From Falsiroseomonas sp051859025 (GTDB taxonomy: Bacteria > Pseudomonadota > Alphaproteobacteria > Acetobacterales > Acetobacteraceae), in NCBI RefSeq assembly GCF_051859025.1, contig NZ_JBHYGL010000018.1:11017-75016 (forward strand): a stretch of 64,000 nt of DNA, given 5' to 3'. The notes beneath the pieces were generated by a model that worked only from the letters and a program-made list of their open reading frames with translations, had not been told where the DNA came from and did not search any database. Positions 50,413-59,774 of the stretch are shown one piece after another. A program made the translations under genes and the position numbers. Positions within the stretch are counted from its first letter, which is position 1, and every line of letters begins with the position of its first letter.

Positions 50413-50987
50413 GGGGCGACACGCTGGTGATCTTCGCGCGCGCGCCGCGGCTTGGCGCGGTGAAGCGGCGTCTGGCGCGCGGGATCGGCGACCGGGCGGC
50501 GCTGCGCTTCTATGTCGGCCAGCTCACCGCCGTGCTGCGCGCCACGGCGCGGGACCGGCGCTGGCGGACCGTGATCGCCGCCACGCCGGACCACGCGCCG
50601 GCGCGCTGGCCGATGCCGGTGCCGCGCGTGACGCAGGGCAGGGGGGACCTCGGCCAGCGGATGGCCCGTGCCATGCGGCCGCATCGGCGCTGCGTGCTGG
50701 TGGGCAGCGATATCCCCGGCATCGCGGCGGCCGACATCGCGGCGGCCTTCCGCGCACTCGGCCGGGCGGATGCGGTCTTCGGCCCGGCGCGCGATGGCGG
50801 CTATTGGCTGGTCGGCCTGGGTCCCCGCCGCCCCGCCACCCCCTTCGCCGGCGTGCGCTGGTCCACCCGCCACGCACTCTCCGACAGCATCGCCAATTTC
50901 GCCGGCCGCCGGGTCGCGAAAATCCGCACCCTGCGCGATGTCGATACCGCCGCCGACCTGGCCGCCCTGAGGAAAGCCCGCCGATGA
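50409..50987 (+). CDS. TIGR04282-type glycosyltransferase (DUF2064)
   Basis: Nucleotidyl/glycosyl transferase-like protein of 192 residues: LVIFARAPRLGAVKRRLA (short GT-A opening), RVTQGRGDLGQRMARAM, CVLVGSDIPGI and FGPARDGGYWLVGLG. DUF2064 nearly always accompanies a TIGR04283 transferase. The pair may act as one unit, with DUF2064 perhaps making an activated sugar. Overlaps both neighbours by ATGA. Product unknown. Confidence 0.86.
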   Translation: MRGDTLVIFARAPRLGAVKRRLARGIGDRAALRFYVGQLTAVLRATARDRRWRTVIAATPDHAPARWPMPVPRVTQGRGDLGQRMARAMRPHRRCVLVGSDIPGIAAADIAAAFRALGRADAVFGPARDGGYWLVGLGPRRPATPFAGVRWSTRHALSDSIANFAGRRVAKIRTLRDVDTAADLAALRKARR

Positions 50988-51757
50988 AGAGCCCGGATTG
51001 GAGCCTGACCAGCGCCGACTACGCCCGCCACCGCCAGGGCTTCCCGCCACGCTTCCTGGACCTGCTGGCCCGCGAATCCTTGTTGCGCGAGGGTATGGCG
51101 GTGCTGGACCTCGGCACCGGGACGGGCACGCTGGCGCGCGGCCTGGCGTCCCGCGGTGCCACGGTGCTGGGTCTCGATCCTGCCCCCGGCCAGATCGCCG
51201 CCGCGCGCCGCCTGGCGGAGGAGGAGGGCCTGGCCGATCGCGCCCGCTTCCAGGAAGGCCTGGCGGAACGCACGGGCCAGAAGGCCGGGGCCTTCGACCT
51301 GGTGATCGCCGGCCAGTGCTGGCACTGGTTCGACCGCGGCCTGGCGGGTGCTGAAGCCTGGCGGGTGCTGAAGCCCGGCGGCGCGCTGGTGATCTGCCAC
51401 TATGACTGGCTGCCGCTGCCCGGCAGCGTCGCCCATGCCACGGAATTCCTGATCGAGGCCCATAACCCGCGCTGGCGCATGGGCCGCGGCACGGGCTTCT
51501 ACCCCGCCTGGGCGGGCGACCTGTCGCTCGCCGGCTTCCGCGACATCGGCTTCGCCGGCTTCGACCATGAGGCGCTGTACAGCCGCGCGGATTGGCGGGG
51601 CCGCGTCAGGGCCTCCGCCGGCGTCGGCGGTGCCCTGGGCGCGGATGGCGTGGCGCGCTTCGACGGGGAACTCGCCGCGCTGCTGGACCAGCGCTTCGGG
51701 CCGGACCCGCTGGTGGTCCCGCACCGCATCTTCGCGATCTGGGGCTACCGCCGGTAG
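50984..51757 (+). CDS. Class I SAM-dependent methyltransferase
   Basis: Methyltransferase of 257 residues: ADYARHRQGFPPRFLDLL, motif I AVLDLGTGTGTLARGL (about 39-54), TVLGLDPAPGQIAAAR, VIAGQCWHWFD, and WRVLKPGGALVICHYDW. The QCWHWFD line is that of UbiE/COQ5-like small-molecule methyltransferases. It lacks the Cys set of arsenite methyltransferase ArsM, so despite the two linked glycosyltransferases there is no direct support for arsenic chemistry. ATG 50984 overlaps the DUF2064 stop. Last gene of the three-gene operon; converges with the RND permease. Confidence 0.88.
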   Translation: MKSPDWSLTSADYARHRQGFPPRFLDLLARESLLREGMAVLDLGTGTGTLARGLASRGATVLGLDPAPGQIAAARRLAEEEGLADRARFQEGLAERTGQKAGAFDLVIAGQCWHWFDRGLAGAEAWRVLKPGGALVICHYDWLPLPGSVAHATEFLIEAHNPRWRMGRGTGFYPAWAGDLSLAGFRDIGFAGFDHEALYSRADWRGRVRASAGVGGALGADGVARFDGELAALLDQRFGPDPLVVPHRIFAIWGYRR

Positions 51758-51781
51758 CCCCAGGGCACGATCCAGCCGCCG

Positions 51782-54700
51782 TCAGGCATGCGGCGCCGTC
51801 TTCGGCGCCCCCGCGAAGCGCGCCTTCACCCATTCGCGCATCGTCTGGAACACGACGTAGAGCATCGGGATCATGAAGATGCCGATGATGGAAGCCGCGA
51901 GCATGCCGCCGAAGACCGGCATGCCCACCGCGCGGCGGGATGCGCTTGCCGCGCCCGTCGCGATCACCAGCGGCACCAGGCCCAGCACGAAGGCGATGGA
52001 CGTCATCATCACCGCGCGGAACCGCAGCCTGGCGCCCATCACCGCCGCCTCCTGGATCGACATCCCGGCCTCGCGCTTCTCCTTCGCGAATTCGATGATG
52101 AGGATGCCGTTCTTGGCCGCGAGGGCGATCAGCACCACCAGCCCGATCTGCGCATACACATCCAGCGACTGCCCCGCGATGCTGATCGCTGCGAAGGACC
52201 CCAGCACGCCGACCGCGATGGAGGTCAGCACCGGGATCGGGATCACCCAACTCTCATACAGCGCCACCAGGAACAGGTAGGCGAAGAGCAGCGCGAGGGC
52301 GAGGATCGTCCCCGTCTGCCCGCTGGCGAGCCGTTCCTGGAACGCCGTGCCGGTCCACTCATAGCCGTAGCCCTGCGGCAGCACGCGGTCCGACAGCTGT
52401 TCCATGGCCAGCAGCGCATCGCCGGAGGACACGCCCGGCCGCGGCGATCCGTTGATGGAGACGCTGCGGACGTTGTTGTAGCGGCTGATGGTCTGCGGCC
52501 CGAGCACCACGCGGATATCGGCGACGGAGCGCAGCGGCACCATCTCTCCGGCCGCGTTGCGGACATGGATGCGCCAGATGTCGGGGATGTCGTCCCGGTC
52601 CGTCGCCTCCGCCTGGATATTCACCTGCCAGGACCGGCCGAAATAGTTGAAGTCGTTGACGTAGAAGCCGCCCAGCGTGGTCTGCAGCGCGGTGAAGACA
52701 TCGCTGATCCGCACGCCCAGCGCCTGCGCCTTGTCCCGGTCCACATCCAGGAACAGGGACGGGTTGTTGGCCGCGAAGGTGGAGAACACGGCCTGCAGGC
52801 GCGGATCCTGGTTGGCGGCGACGACGACGCCGAGCATCGCGCTCGCCATCTCCTCCGGGGGCCGGCCTTCCAGGTTCTGCAGCTGGTACTGGAAGCCGGC
52901 ACCGGTGCCGAGGCCGATGATGGGCGGGATGTTGAAGGCGAAGGTGTTCGCCGCCCGCACCTGCTGCGTCGCGCCGAAGACGGTGCGGATGGCGCTGAAC
53001 ACGCTTTCCTGCGCCGTGGTGCGGTCCGCGAAGGGCTTCATGCGCACGACGATGAAGGCCGCGTTGGACTGCGCGCCGCCATCGATCAGGCTGAAGCCGA
53101 CGATCGCCAATACCCGCTCCACGCCCGGCACCGGCTTGATGATCGCCTCCACCTGCTCCACCGCGTCGCGGGTGCGGGAGAGCGATGCGCCCTGGGGCAG
53201 TTGCATCTGCACGAAGAAGGCGCCCTGGTCTTCCTCCGGCAGGAAGCCCGCGGGGGTCTTGCCCGCGAGCCAGGCGACGCCGCCCATGAACACCGCCGTC
53301 AGCACCAGAGACAGGATGGAAAGCCGCACCAGCCGGGCGACGATGTTGCCGTAGCCGTCGCGCACCTTGTCGATGCCCCGCATCACCGCCGCCAGCACGC
53401 CCTTCCGCGGCCCGTGATGCGGCCGGAGGAAGACGGCGCAGAGCGCGGGCGACAGGGTCAGCGCATTGATGGCGGAAATCACCATGGCGACGGATACGGT
53501 GACGGCGAACTGGGCGAACAGCGCGCCCGACAGCCCGGGGATGAAGCCCACGGGCACGAAGACGGAGAGCAGCACGAGCGTGATGGCGATGATCGGCGCG
53601 GTGATCTGCGCCATCGCCTTCTTGGTGGCCTCGGCCGGGGACAGGTCCGGCTCCTCCTCCATCACGCGCTCGACATTCTCCACCACCACGATGGCGTCAT
53701 CGACGACGATGCCGATGGCCAGCACCATGGCGAGCAGCGAGACGGTATTGGCGGAGAAGCCCACCACCAGCAGCACCGCGAAGGTGGCGATCAGGCTGAC
53801 CGGCACGGCTATGACGGGGATGATGGTGGCGCGGAAGCTGCCGAGGAACAGCAGCACCACCAGCACCACCAGCACGAAGGCCTCCAGCAGGGTCTTGATG
53901 ACCTCATGGATCGTGTCCGTGACGAAGGTGGAGGTGTCGTAGAACACTTCCGTCCGCATCCCCTCGGGGAAGCGCGCATTCATTTCCTGCAAGGTGCGGG
54001 TCAGCGCGCCGGCGGCCGCGACCGCATTGGCGCCGGGGGCGAGGTAGGCGCCGAGCGTGATGGCGGGCTGGCCGTTCAGCCGGCTTTCCGTGTCCATCCG
54101 CGCCGCGCCGAGTTCGACGCGCGCCACATCCCGCAGCCGCAGCAGCGACCCTTGGGCATTGGCGCGGATGACGATGTTGCCGAATTCCTCCGGCGTCGAA
54201 AGCCTGCCCTGGGTCTGCAGGTTGAACTGGAACTGCTGGTCGTCGCTGATCGGCCTGGCGCCGATGCGGCCCACCGCCGCCTGCACGTTCTGCGCCTGCA
54301 CCGCCGCCACCACGTCGGATGGCGTCAGGTTCAGGCTGATCAGCTTGTCCACCTCGAACCAGATGCGCATGGAATAATCCATGGCCCCGAACATGGAGAC
54401 GGAGCCGATGCCCGGCACGCGCGCCAGCCGGTCCAGCATGTTGATGGTGACGTAGTTGGACAGGTACAGCGGATCATGCGCCGGGTTGGACGACGTCACC
54501 GTGAGGAACTGCAGCACGGCCGATGACTGCTTGCGCACCGTCACGCCCTGGCGCTGCACTTCCTGCGGCAATCGCGCCAGCGCGGATTGCACGCGGTTGT
54601 TCACGTTCACCGTCGCGATGTCGGCATTGGTGCCGAGTGCGAAGGAGACGTTGAGCGCATAGGTGCCGTCATTGGCGCTGTTGGAGGACATGTAGATCAT

Positions 54701-54925
54701 GCCCTCCACGCCGTTCACGGCGCTTTCGATCACCTGCGCGACCGTCGATTCGACGACGGAGGCGGAGGCGCCGGGGTATGAGGTGCTGACCTGCACCTGC
54801 GGCGGCACGATGTCCGGGAACTGCGCGACGGGAATGCGCAGCATGGCCAGCGCACCGGCCAGCGTCATCACGATGGAGATGACGATGGCCAGCCGCGGCC
54901 GGTCGACGAAGACGGAGGAGATCAT
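51782..54925 (-). CDS. RND efflux permease (HAE1/AcrB family)
   Basis: Inner-membrane proton-driven multidrug pump subunit of 1047 residues. Seen: FVDRPRLAIVISIVMTLAG, FPDIVPPQVQVSTSYPGAS, the TM4 pair Asp-Asp in IGIVVDDAIVVVENVER, TM10 Lys in LAAKNGILIIEFAKEK, and the two porter/docking repeats. All proton-relay residues are present. The adaptor gene is 6 bp upstream on the same strand. No outer-membrane channel gene is next to them, so it must borrow a TolC-type protein. Likely substrates are hydrophobic drugs or detergents; not specified. Confidence 0.95.
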   Translation of the reverse strand: MISSVFVDRPRLAIVISIVMTLAGALAMLRIPVAQFPDIVPPQVQVSTSYPGASASVVESTVAQVIESAVNGVEGMIYMSSNSANDGTYALNVSFALGTNADIATVNVNNRVQSALARLPQEVQRQGVTVRKQSSAVLQFLTVTSSNPAHDPLYLSNYVTINMLDRLARVPGIGSVSMFGAMDYSMRIWFEVDKLISLNLTPSDVVAAVQAQNVQAAVGRIGARPISDDQQFQFNLQTQGRLSTPEEFGNIVIRANAQGSLLRLRDVARVELGAARMDTESRLNGQPAITLGAYLAPGANAVAAAGALTRTLQEMNARFPEGMRTEVFYDTSTFVTDTIHEVIKTLLEAFVLVVLVVLLFLGSFRATIIPVIAVPVSLIATFAVLLVVGFSANTVSLLAMVLAIGIVVDDAIVVVENVERVMEEEPDLSPAEATKKAMAQITAPIIAITLVLLSVFVPVGFIPGLSGALFAQFAVTVSVAMVISAINALTLSPALCAVFLRPHHGPRKGVLAAVMRGIDKVRDGYGNIVARLVRLSILSLVLTAVFMGGVAWLAGKTPAGFLPEEDQGAFFVQMQLPQGASLSRTRDAVEQVEAIIKPVPGVERVLAIVGFSLIDGGAQSNAAFIVVRMKPFADRTTAQESVFSAIRTVFGATQQVRAANTFAFNIPPIIGLGTGAGFQYQLQNLEGRPPEEMASAMLGVVVAANQDPRLQAVFSTFAANNPSLFLDVDRDKAQALGVRISDVFTALQTTLGGFYVNDFNYFGRSWQVNIQAEATDRDDIPDIWRIHVRNAAGEMVPLRSVADIRVVLGPQTISRYNNVRSVSINGSPRPGVSSGDALLAMEQLSDRVLPQGYGYEWTGTAFQERLASGQTGTILALALLFAYLFLVALYESWVIPIPVLTSIAVGVLGSFAAISIAGQSLDVYAQIGLVVLIALAAKNGILIIEFAKEKREAGMSIQEAAVMGARLRFRAVMMTSIAFVLGLVPLVIATGAASASRRAVGMPVFGGMLAASIIGIFMIPMLYVVFQTMREWVKARFAGAPKTAPHA

Positions 54926-54931
54926 GGTGGA

Positions 54932-56116
54932 TCAGCCCCGGCCGGGGGCGCGCAGCGGCGCGGTGGCCGGTCCCGGCTGCACGGGCTGGCCCGGGCGCAC
55001 GCGCTGCACGCCTTCCACCACCACGCGCTCCCCGCCCTCCAGCCCACGCTCGATCACCACCTGGTCGGCGATGCTGCGACCGAGCGTGACGGGGCGGCGG
55101 GCGGCCTTGTTCTCCGCGTCCAGCGCGAAGACGTAGTTGCCCTGCTGGTCCTGCAGCACGGCGCTGCGCGGGATGACGACGGTGGAGACGGGCTCGGCGC
55201 CCTCCACGAAGACGTTCACGAACATGCCGTCGATCAATTCGCGGTCGACGCCGCCTTCCGTGCCGGGGGAGGGGCCGGTGCCGGGGCCATGCCGCGGCGG
55301 GTTCGGGATCAGCGCCCGCACCAGGATCGTGTCCGTGTTGCGGTCCACCTGCGTGTCGATGAAGTCGATGCGCCCGACCTGGCCGTAGATCGCGCCCGTC
55401 ACCAGGCGGATGCGCACGCGCGTCGCCTCCGCGCCGCCGCGGCTGGCGTAGCGGTCGCGCAGTTCGGTGCCGGTGCGCAGGTTGACCGGGAAGGCGATGC
55501 GCATCGGGTCCTGGCTCACGATGGTGGCCAGCGGGTCGCTGCTCGGCCCGACGACGGAGCCGACGGAGAAGGTGGAGCGCCCGATCTTGCCATCGATCGG
55601 CGCGGCGATTTCCGTGTAGCCCAGGTTGATCTGCGCCACCCGCATCTGCGCCTGGGCGCCGAGCAGCGTGGCCTGCGCCGAACGCTGCGCCGCGGTCGCA
55701 TCATCGACGCGCACCTGCGTGCCGGCGGAGGTGCGGACCAGTTCGCGGGCGCGGGCGAGGGAGATGTTGGCGTTCTGCAACTCCGCCTCGGCGGAGGCGA
55801 TGGTCGCCTGGGCGCGGGCGACCTCGGCCTCGAAGGGCGCGCGTTCCAGGCGGAACAGTACATCGCCCGTCTTCACCTCCTGCCCTTCGCGGAACAATCT
55901 TTCCTGGAGGAAGCCGGTGACGCGGGCGCGGAGTTCGACGCGTTCCGGTGCCTCCACCCGCCCCACGAATTCCGTGCTTTCCGTCACGGGCCGCCTTTCG
56001 ACGGTGACGACGCCGACCGCGGGCGGCCCGCCCGGCCCGGGCTGCGCCAGCGATGGCGCGCCCGAGAGGAGGAGGAGAAGGGCCGCGCTGGGCGCGGCGA
56101 GGCGGGCAAGACGCAT
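54932..56116 (-). CDS. RND efflux periplasmic adaptor (MFP) subunit
   Basis: Periplasmic adaptor of about 394 residues. Signal peptide RLARLAAPSAALLLLLSG, with cleavage near SLAQ. The barrel-sandwich halves are VELRARVTGFLQERLFREG and IAAPIDGKIGRSTFSVG, with a coiled-coil hairpin between. Beta-barrel and membrane-proximal domains follow. The insert PPRHGPGTGPSPGTEGG is an unusual loop near residue 270. The last line VQRVRPGQPVQPGPATAPL is typical. Start 56116 or 56125 are both possible; neither has a good ribosome site. Coupled to the permease gene downstream. Confidence 0.92.
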   Translation of the reverse strand: MRLARLAAPSAALLLLLSGAPSLAQPGPGGPPAVGVVTVERRPVTESTEFVGRVEAPERVELRARVTGFLQERLFREGQEVKTGDVLFRLERAPFEAEVARAQATIASAEAELQNANISLARARELVRTSAGTQVRVDDATAAQRSAQATLLGAQAQMRVAQINLGYTEIAAPIDGKIGRSTFSVGSVVGPSSDPLATIVSQDPMRIAFPVNLRTGTELRDRYASRGGAEATRVRIRLVTGAIYGQVGRIDFIDTQVDRNTDTILVRALIPNPPRHGPGTGPSPGTEGGVDRELIDGMFVNVFVEGAEPVSTVVIPRSAVLQDQQGNYVFALDAENKAARRPVTLGRSIADQVVIERGLEGGERVVVEGVQRVRPGQPVQPGPATAPLRAPGRG

Positions 56117-56185
56117 GGGCACCATCCGACAATTGGATCGGTTCTGGGCGCCTCGCCGTCCGCGCGTCAAGTTTCGTGAATGTTA

Positions 56186-56791
56186 CTACCCAGCGGCGAG
56201 TGATGCCCTTGAAGTCTCGAAGGCCGTGATCTGGTCGGCCAGCGTCAGCGTCAGCCCGATCTCGTCCAGGCCGCGCAACAGGCAATCCCGCGCGAAGGCG
56301 GGCACGGTGAAGGCGTGTTCCGCGCCATCGGGCGCGGTCAGCACCTGGCGTTGCAGATCGACACGGATGGTTGCACCGGGCGCGGCGGCGACGGCGTCGC
56401 GCAGCGCGTTCACGATCGACTCCGGCAGCTTCACCGGCAGCAGGCCGTTCTTCAGCGCGTTGCTGAAGAAGATGTCGCCGAAGCTTTCCGCCACCACGGC
56501 GCGGTAGCCCATCGCCAGCAGCGCATAGACCGCCGCTTCACGCGACGATCCCACGCCGAAATTGCGGCTGGCGACCAGGATTCCCGCCTCGTTGAACGGC
56601 TTCTGGTTGAGGATGAAGTCCGGCCGCACCGCGCCATCCGGCGTGAAGCGGAGGTCGTGGAAGCCATAGGCGACGTAGCGTTCATCCCGCGGCCTGCGCA
56701 TGAAGCGGGCGGGCATGATCTGGTCAGTATCGACATTCGGCATGTCGAGCGGCGCCGCGATGGCGGTCAGGGTCGTGAAGGGTTCCGGCAT
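56186..56791 (-). CDS. leuD: 3-isopropylmalate dehydratase small subunit
   Basis: LeuD of 201 residues, second enzyme of leucine synthesis. Seen: MPNVDTDQIMPARFM, NFGVGSSREAAVYAL and YRAVVAESFGDIFFSNALKNG (parts), all LeuD landmarks. It pairs with LeuC, whose gene ends 3 bp before it, to isomerise 2- to 3-isopropylmalate with a 4Fe-4S cluster held by LeuC. A strong-looking start follows. No leuB or leuA is in the window. Confidence 0.95.
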   Translation of the reverse strand: MPEPFTTLTAIAAPLDMPNVDTDQIMPARFMRRPRDERYVAYGFHDLRFTPDGAVRPDFILNQKPFNEAGILVASRNFGVGSSREAAVYALLAMGYRAVVAESFGDIFFSNALKNGLLPVKLPESIVNALRDAVAAAPGATIRVDLQRQVLTAPDGAEHAFTVPAFARDCLLRGLDEIGLTLTLADQITAFETSRASLAAG

Positions 56792-56794
56792 CGC

Positions 56795-58168
56795 TCAGCC
56801 CCCCGCCTGCATCAGGCGCCCCGCGAGCGCGGATGCCGCAGCGGAGGCCGGCGAGACGAGATGCGTGCGCGCCCCCCGCCCCTGACGCCCCGCGAAATTG
56901 CGGTTGGAGGTGGAGGCGCAGCGTTCGCCCTCTCCCACGCTCTCCCCGTTCATGGAGACGCAGAGCGAACAGCCGCTTTCCTCCCACCGCGCCCCGGCAT
57001 CGAGGAAGATGCGGTTCAGCCCCTCGGCCTCCGCCTGCCGCTTGGTGGCCGACGAACCCGGGGAGACCAGCATCGGCACGGCGATGCGGCGGCCCTTCAG
57101 CACATCGGCGGCGGCGCGGAGGTCCTCCAGCCGCGAATTGGTGCAGGATCCCAGGAAGACGCGATCGACGCGCACATCGGCCATCGCCTCCCCGCCCTGC
57201 AGGCCCATGTAGTCGAGGCTCCGCTTCCAGGCGCGGGCGCGGGCCTCGTCGGGGGCGTCCGCCAGGCGCGGCACGCGGGCGGAGAGTGCGACGGCTTCCT
57301 CCGGGCTGGTGCCCCAGGTCGCCATGGGCGTGATGGCGGCGGCGTCGAGCGTCACCTCCCGGTCGAAGGCGGCATCGGCATCGGTGGCGAGGGCCGCCCA
57401 GGCGGGATCGGGCTGCGCCGGCGCGTGCGGGCGGCCCTGGAGCCAGGCTGCGGTGATGGCATCGGGGGCCACCATGCCGGTGCGGGCGCCGGCCTCGATC
57501 GCCATGTTGCAGAGCGTCAGGCGGCCCTCCACGGACAAGGCCCGAACGGCGCTGCCCGCGAATTCGATGGCGCCGCCGAGGCCGCCGCCGGTGCCGATCC
57601 TGGCGATCAGCGCCAGCGCCATGTCCTTGGCCGTGGTGCCGGCCGGCAGCGTGCTCTCGAAACTCGCGCGGATCTGGCGGGGCTGGGACTGCCAGATGGT
57701 CTGGGTGGCCAGCACATGCGCGACTTCGCTGGCGCCGATGCCGAAGGCCAGCGCACCCAAGGCACCATGCGTGGAGGTATGGCTGTCCCCGCACACCACC
57801 GTCATGCCCGGCAGGGTCAGGCCCTGCTCGGGGCCGGCGACATGGACGATGCCCTGGTCGGGATCGGCCAGGTCGAAGGCGCGAATGCGATGCGCGCGGG
57901 CATTCTGCTCGAAGGTCTCGATGATGCCTCGGATCTCGGGATCCTGCACTGCGTCCGTGCGCCGCGCATTGGTGGGCACGTAGTGGTCCCCGAAGCCGAA
58001 GCTGAGGTCCGGCCTTCGCACGGGAATGCCGCGGGCGCGGAGCATGTTGAAGGCGTGGAAGGAGCCTTCGTGGAAATAGTGCCGGTCGATGTAGAGCAGC
58101 ACGAGCCCGTCATCGCGCGCATGCACGACGTGGGCATCCCAGATCTTCTGAAACAGCGTTCTTCCCAT
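56795..58168 (-). CDS. leuC: 3-isopropylmalate dehydratase large subunit
   Basis: LeuC, aconitase-superfamily protein of 457 residues. Seen: LFQKIWDAHVV, IDRHYFHEGSFHAFNMLR, CGDSHTSTHGALGALAFGIG, cluster Cys in FLGSCTNSR and SGCSLCVSMN, and NRNFAGRQG. CSLC replaces the more usual CxMC wording but the Cys stay. ATG 58168 (MGRTLFQK) is preferred over a longer frame. Divergent from the SMP-30 gene, with 62 bp between the starts. Confidence 0.95.
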   Translation of the reverse strand: MGRTLFQKIWDAHVVHARDDGLVLLYIDRHYFHEGSFHAFNMLRARGIPVRRPDLSFGFGDHYVPTNARRTDAVQDPEIRGIIETFEQNARAHRIRAFDLADPDQGIVHVAGPEQGLTLPGMTVVCGDSHTSTHGALGALAFGIGASEVAHVLATQTIWQSQPRQIRASFESTLPAGTTAKDMALALIARIGTGGGLGGAIEFAGSAVRALSVEGRLTLCNMAIEAGARTGMVAPDAITAAWLQGRPHAPAQPDPAWAALATDADAAFDREVTLDAAAITPMATWGTSPEEAVALSARVPRLADAPDEARARAWKRSLDYMGLQGGEAMADVRVDRVFLGSCTNSRLEDLRAAADVLKGRRIAVPMLVSPGSSATKRQAEAEGLNRIFLDAGARWEESGCSLCVSMNGESVGEGERCASTSNRNFAGRQGRGARTHLVSPASAAASALAGRLMQAGG

Positions 58169-58230
58169 GGCGCAGACCTTGGCCCCCGGCCCGCTGGACG
58201 ACAAGAGGGGGGCGGGGCAGGGTGCGCGCC

Positions 58231-59118
58231 ATGTGGACCGACCCGCCCAAGCTCATCCAGCCCTCCCTGCTGTCGCGCCTGCCGGATGGGCTGCGGCGGC
58301 TGCGGCCCACTGCCTGGGCGGATGCCAATCGCGCCGGCCAGGCGGTGGACAGTTTCCTCGAAGGACCCTGCTTCGATGCGGCGGGCAACCTGTACTGCAC
58401 CGACATCCCGCATGGCCGCGTCTTCCGCGTCTCCGGCAGCCATTGGGAGGTGGTGGCGGAGTATGAGGGCTGGCCGAACGGGCTGGTGGCGCGGGGCGAG
58501 GACCTGCTGGTGGCGGATTACCGCCACGGGCTTCTCACGCTCGACCCCGTCACGGGCGGGATGGCGCCGCTGCTGGAGACGATCCTCAGCGAGGGATTCC
58601 GCGGCATCAACGACCTGATCCTGCTGCCGGATGGCGGGGTGGTGTTCACGGACCAGGGGCAATCGGGGTTGCAGGACCCCTCGGGCCGCGTCTGGCGGCT
58701 GCATCCGGATGGGCGGATGGACCGGCTGCTGAACAATGGGCCGAGCCCGAACGGGCTGGTGATGAACCGCGCGGCCACGCACCTCATGGTGGCGATGACG
58801 CGGTCCTGCGAGATCTGGCGCTTCGTGCTGCGGCCGGATGCGGTGGTGGCGAAGGCCAATCTGTTCTTCCGCATTCCCGCCGGCACCTCCGGCCCCGATG
58901 GGCTGGCGGTGGATGCGCATGACCGGCTGTTCGTGGCGAACCCCGGCCACGGCCAGGTCTGGGTGGTGGATGCGCATGGGGTCTGCACCCACCGCATCGA
59001 CTGCACGGGCTTCGGGCGGATGCCGACGAACTGCACCTTCGCCCCCGATGGGCGGACGCTGGTGATCACGGAAAGCCAGTCCGGCAGCTTGCTGGCCGCC
59101 GAAATCCCGGCGCCGTAG
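58231..59118 (+). CDS. SMP-30/gluconolactonase-family protein
   Basis: Six-bladed beta-propeller hydrolase of 295 residues: FLEGPCFDAAGNLYCTDIPHGRVFRV (parts), GWPNGLVARGEDLLVADYRHGL, GINDLILLPDGGVVFTD, NGLVMNRAATHLMVAMT and DGLAVDAHDRLFVANPG. The metal ligands Glu, Asn and Asp of the family are in EGP, PNG and PDGLA. It likely opens a sugar lactone, but the gene is alone, without a sugar pathway. ATG 58231 or GTG 58222 may start it. Confidence 0.88.
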   Translation: MWTDPPKLIQPSLLSRLPDGLRRLRPTAWADANRAGQAVDSFLEGPCFDAAGNLYCTDIPHGRVFRVSGSHWEVVAEYEGWPNGLVARGEDLLVADYRHGLLTLDPVTGGMAPLLETILSEGFRGINDLILLPDGGVVFTDQGQSGLQDPSGRVWRLHPDGRMDRLLNNGPSPNGLVMNRAATHLMVAMTRSCEIWRFVLRPDAVVAKANLFFRIPAGTSGPDGLAVDAHDRLFVANPGHGQVWVVDAHGVCTHRIDCTGFGRMPTNCTFAPDGRTLVITESQSGSLLAAEIPAP

Positions 59119-59211
59119 GGCCTGGGGGGTGGCCCTGTCGTTTCCGCCGGTCGGGGCGGGCGCGTAGAGCGGGCCCCGGCCGCCTGTCATTCCCCCGCGG
59201 AGCCTCCCGCC

Positions 59212-59742
59212 ATGCCCGCCTTCTTCCACTGCCACATCGCCGCCTCCCTCGATGGCCGGATCGCCCAGGCCGATGGGGCCGTGGACCGGCTGCTGGCGGG
59301 CGCGCCGCCGCCGGAGGCCTTCGGCTTCGAGGATTTCTACGCCGGCATCGACGCCATCCTGATGGGCCGCGGCACCTATGAGGCCGTGCGCGCCATGGGC
59401 GACTGGCCCTATCCCGGCAAGCCCGTGACCGTCGTCACCAGCCGGGCGCTGCCTGATGCACCGCCCGGTGTGGAGGCGATGGGCGGCGACCTCTCCGCCA
59501 TCGTCGCGGCGCTGGAGGCGCGGGGCCACCAGCGCGTCTGGGTGGAGGGCGGGGGCCAGTTGCTGCGGGGCATGATCGCGATCGGGCGGCTCGACCGGCT
59601 GGAGATGGCGGTGCTGCCGCTGGTGCTGGGCGATGGCGTGCCCCTGTTTCCGCCCGGCACGGCGCAGACGCGGCTGCGCCTGGTGCTGTGCCGGGCGCTG
59701 GATGGGGGCGCGCTGCACCTGGTCTATGACCGGATCGCCTGA
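59212..59742 (+). CDS. RibD C-terminal/dihydrofolate-reductase-fold protein
   Basis: A 176-residue protein of the DHFR-like RibD-C family: CHIAASLDGRIAQADGAVD, AILMGRGTYEAVRAMGDWP, GHQRVWVEGGGQLLRGMI and MAVLPLVLGDGVPLFP. These are NADPH-dependent reductases of unclear substrate when they stand alone, as here. The start at 59212 is the only in-frame ATG near the fold. It is on the same strand as the SMP-30 and CoA-transferase genes with short gaps (93 and 32 bp). Confidence 0.88.
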   Translation: MPAFFHCHIAASLDGRIAQADGAVDRLLAGAPPPEAFGFEDFYAGIDAILMGRGTYEAVRAMGDWPYPGKPVTVVTSRALPDAPPGVEAMGGDLSAIVAALEARGHQRVWVEGGGQLLRGMIAIGRLDRLEMAVLPLVLGDGVPLFPPGTAQTRLRLVLCRALDGGALHLVYDRIA

Positions 59743-59774
59743 AGGCGGATAATCGGCGCGACAAGGAACGCCCG

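Noticed and set aside
49741..51757. Arsenosugar biosynthesis cluster.
   Set aside because: Only the glycosyltransferase family names suggest it. ArsM-type Cys, the arsenosugar radical SAM enzyme and ars genes are absent; the PA0069-type radical SAM protein next door is of another group.
51788..54526. A 912-codon open frame on the plus strand opposite the RND permease, and similar long frames at 13193-15679, 56315-58618 and 2260-4197.
   Set aside because: They lie opposite or across well-recognised genes, are rich in His/Arg/Gly/Gln and show no domain. Such frames are expected in 70% GC DNA, where stop codons are rare on all strands.
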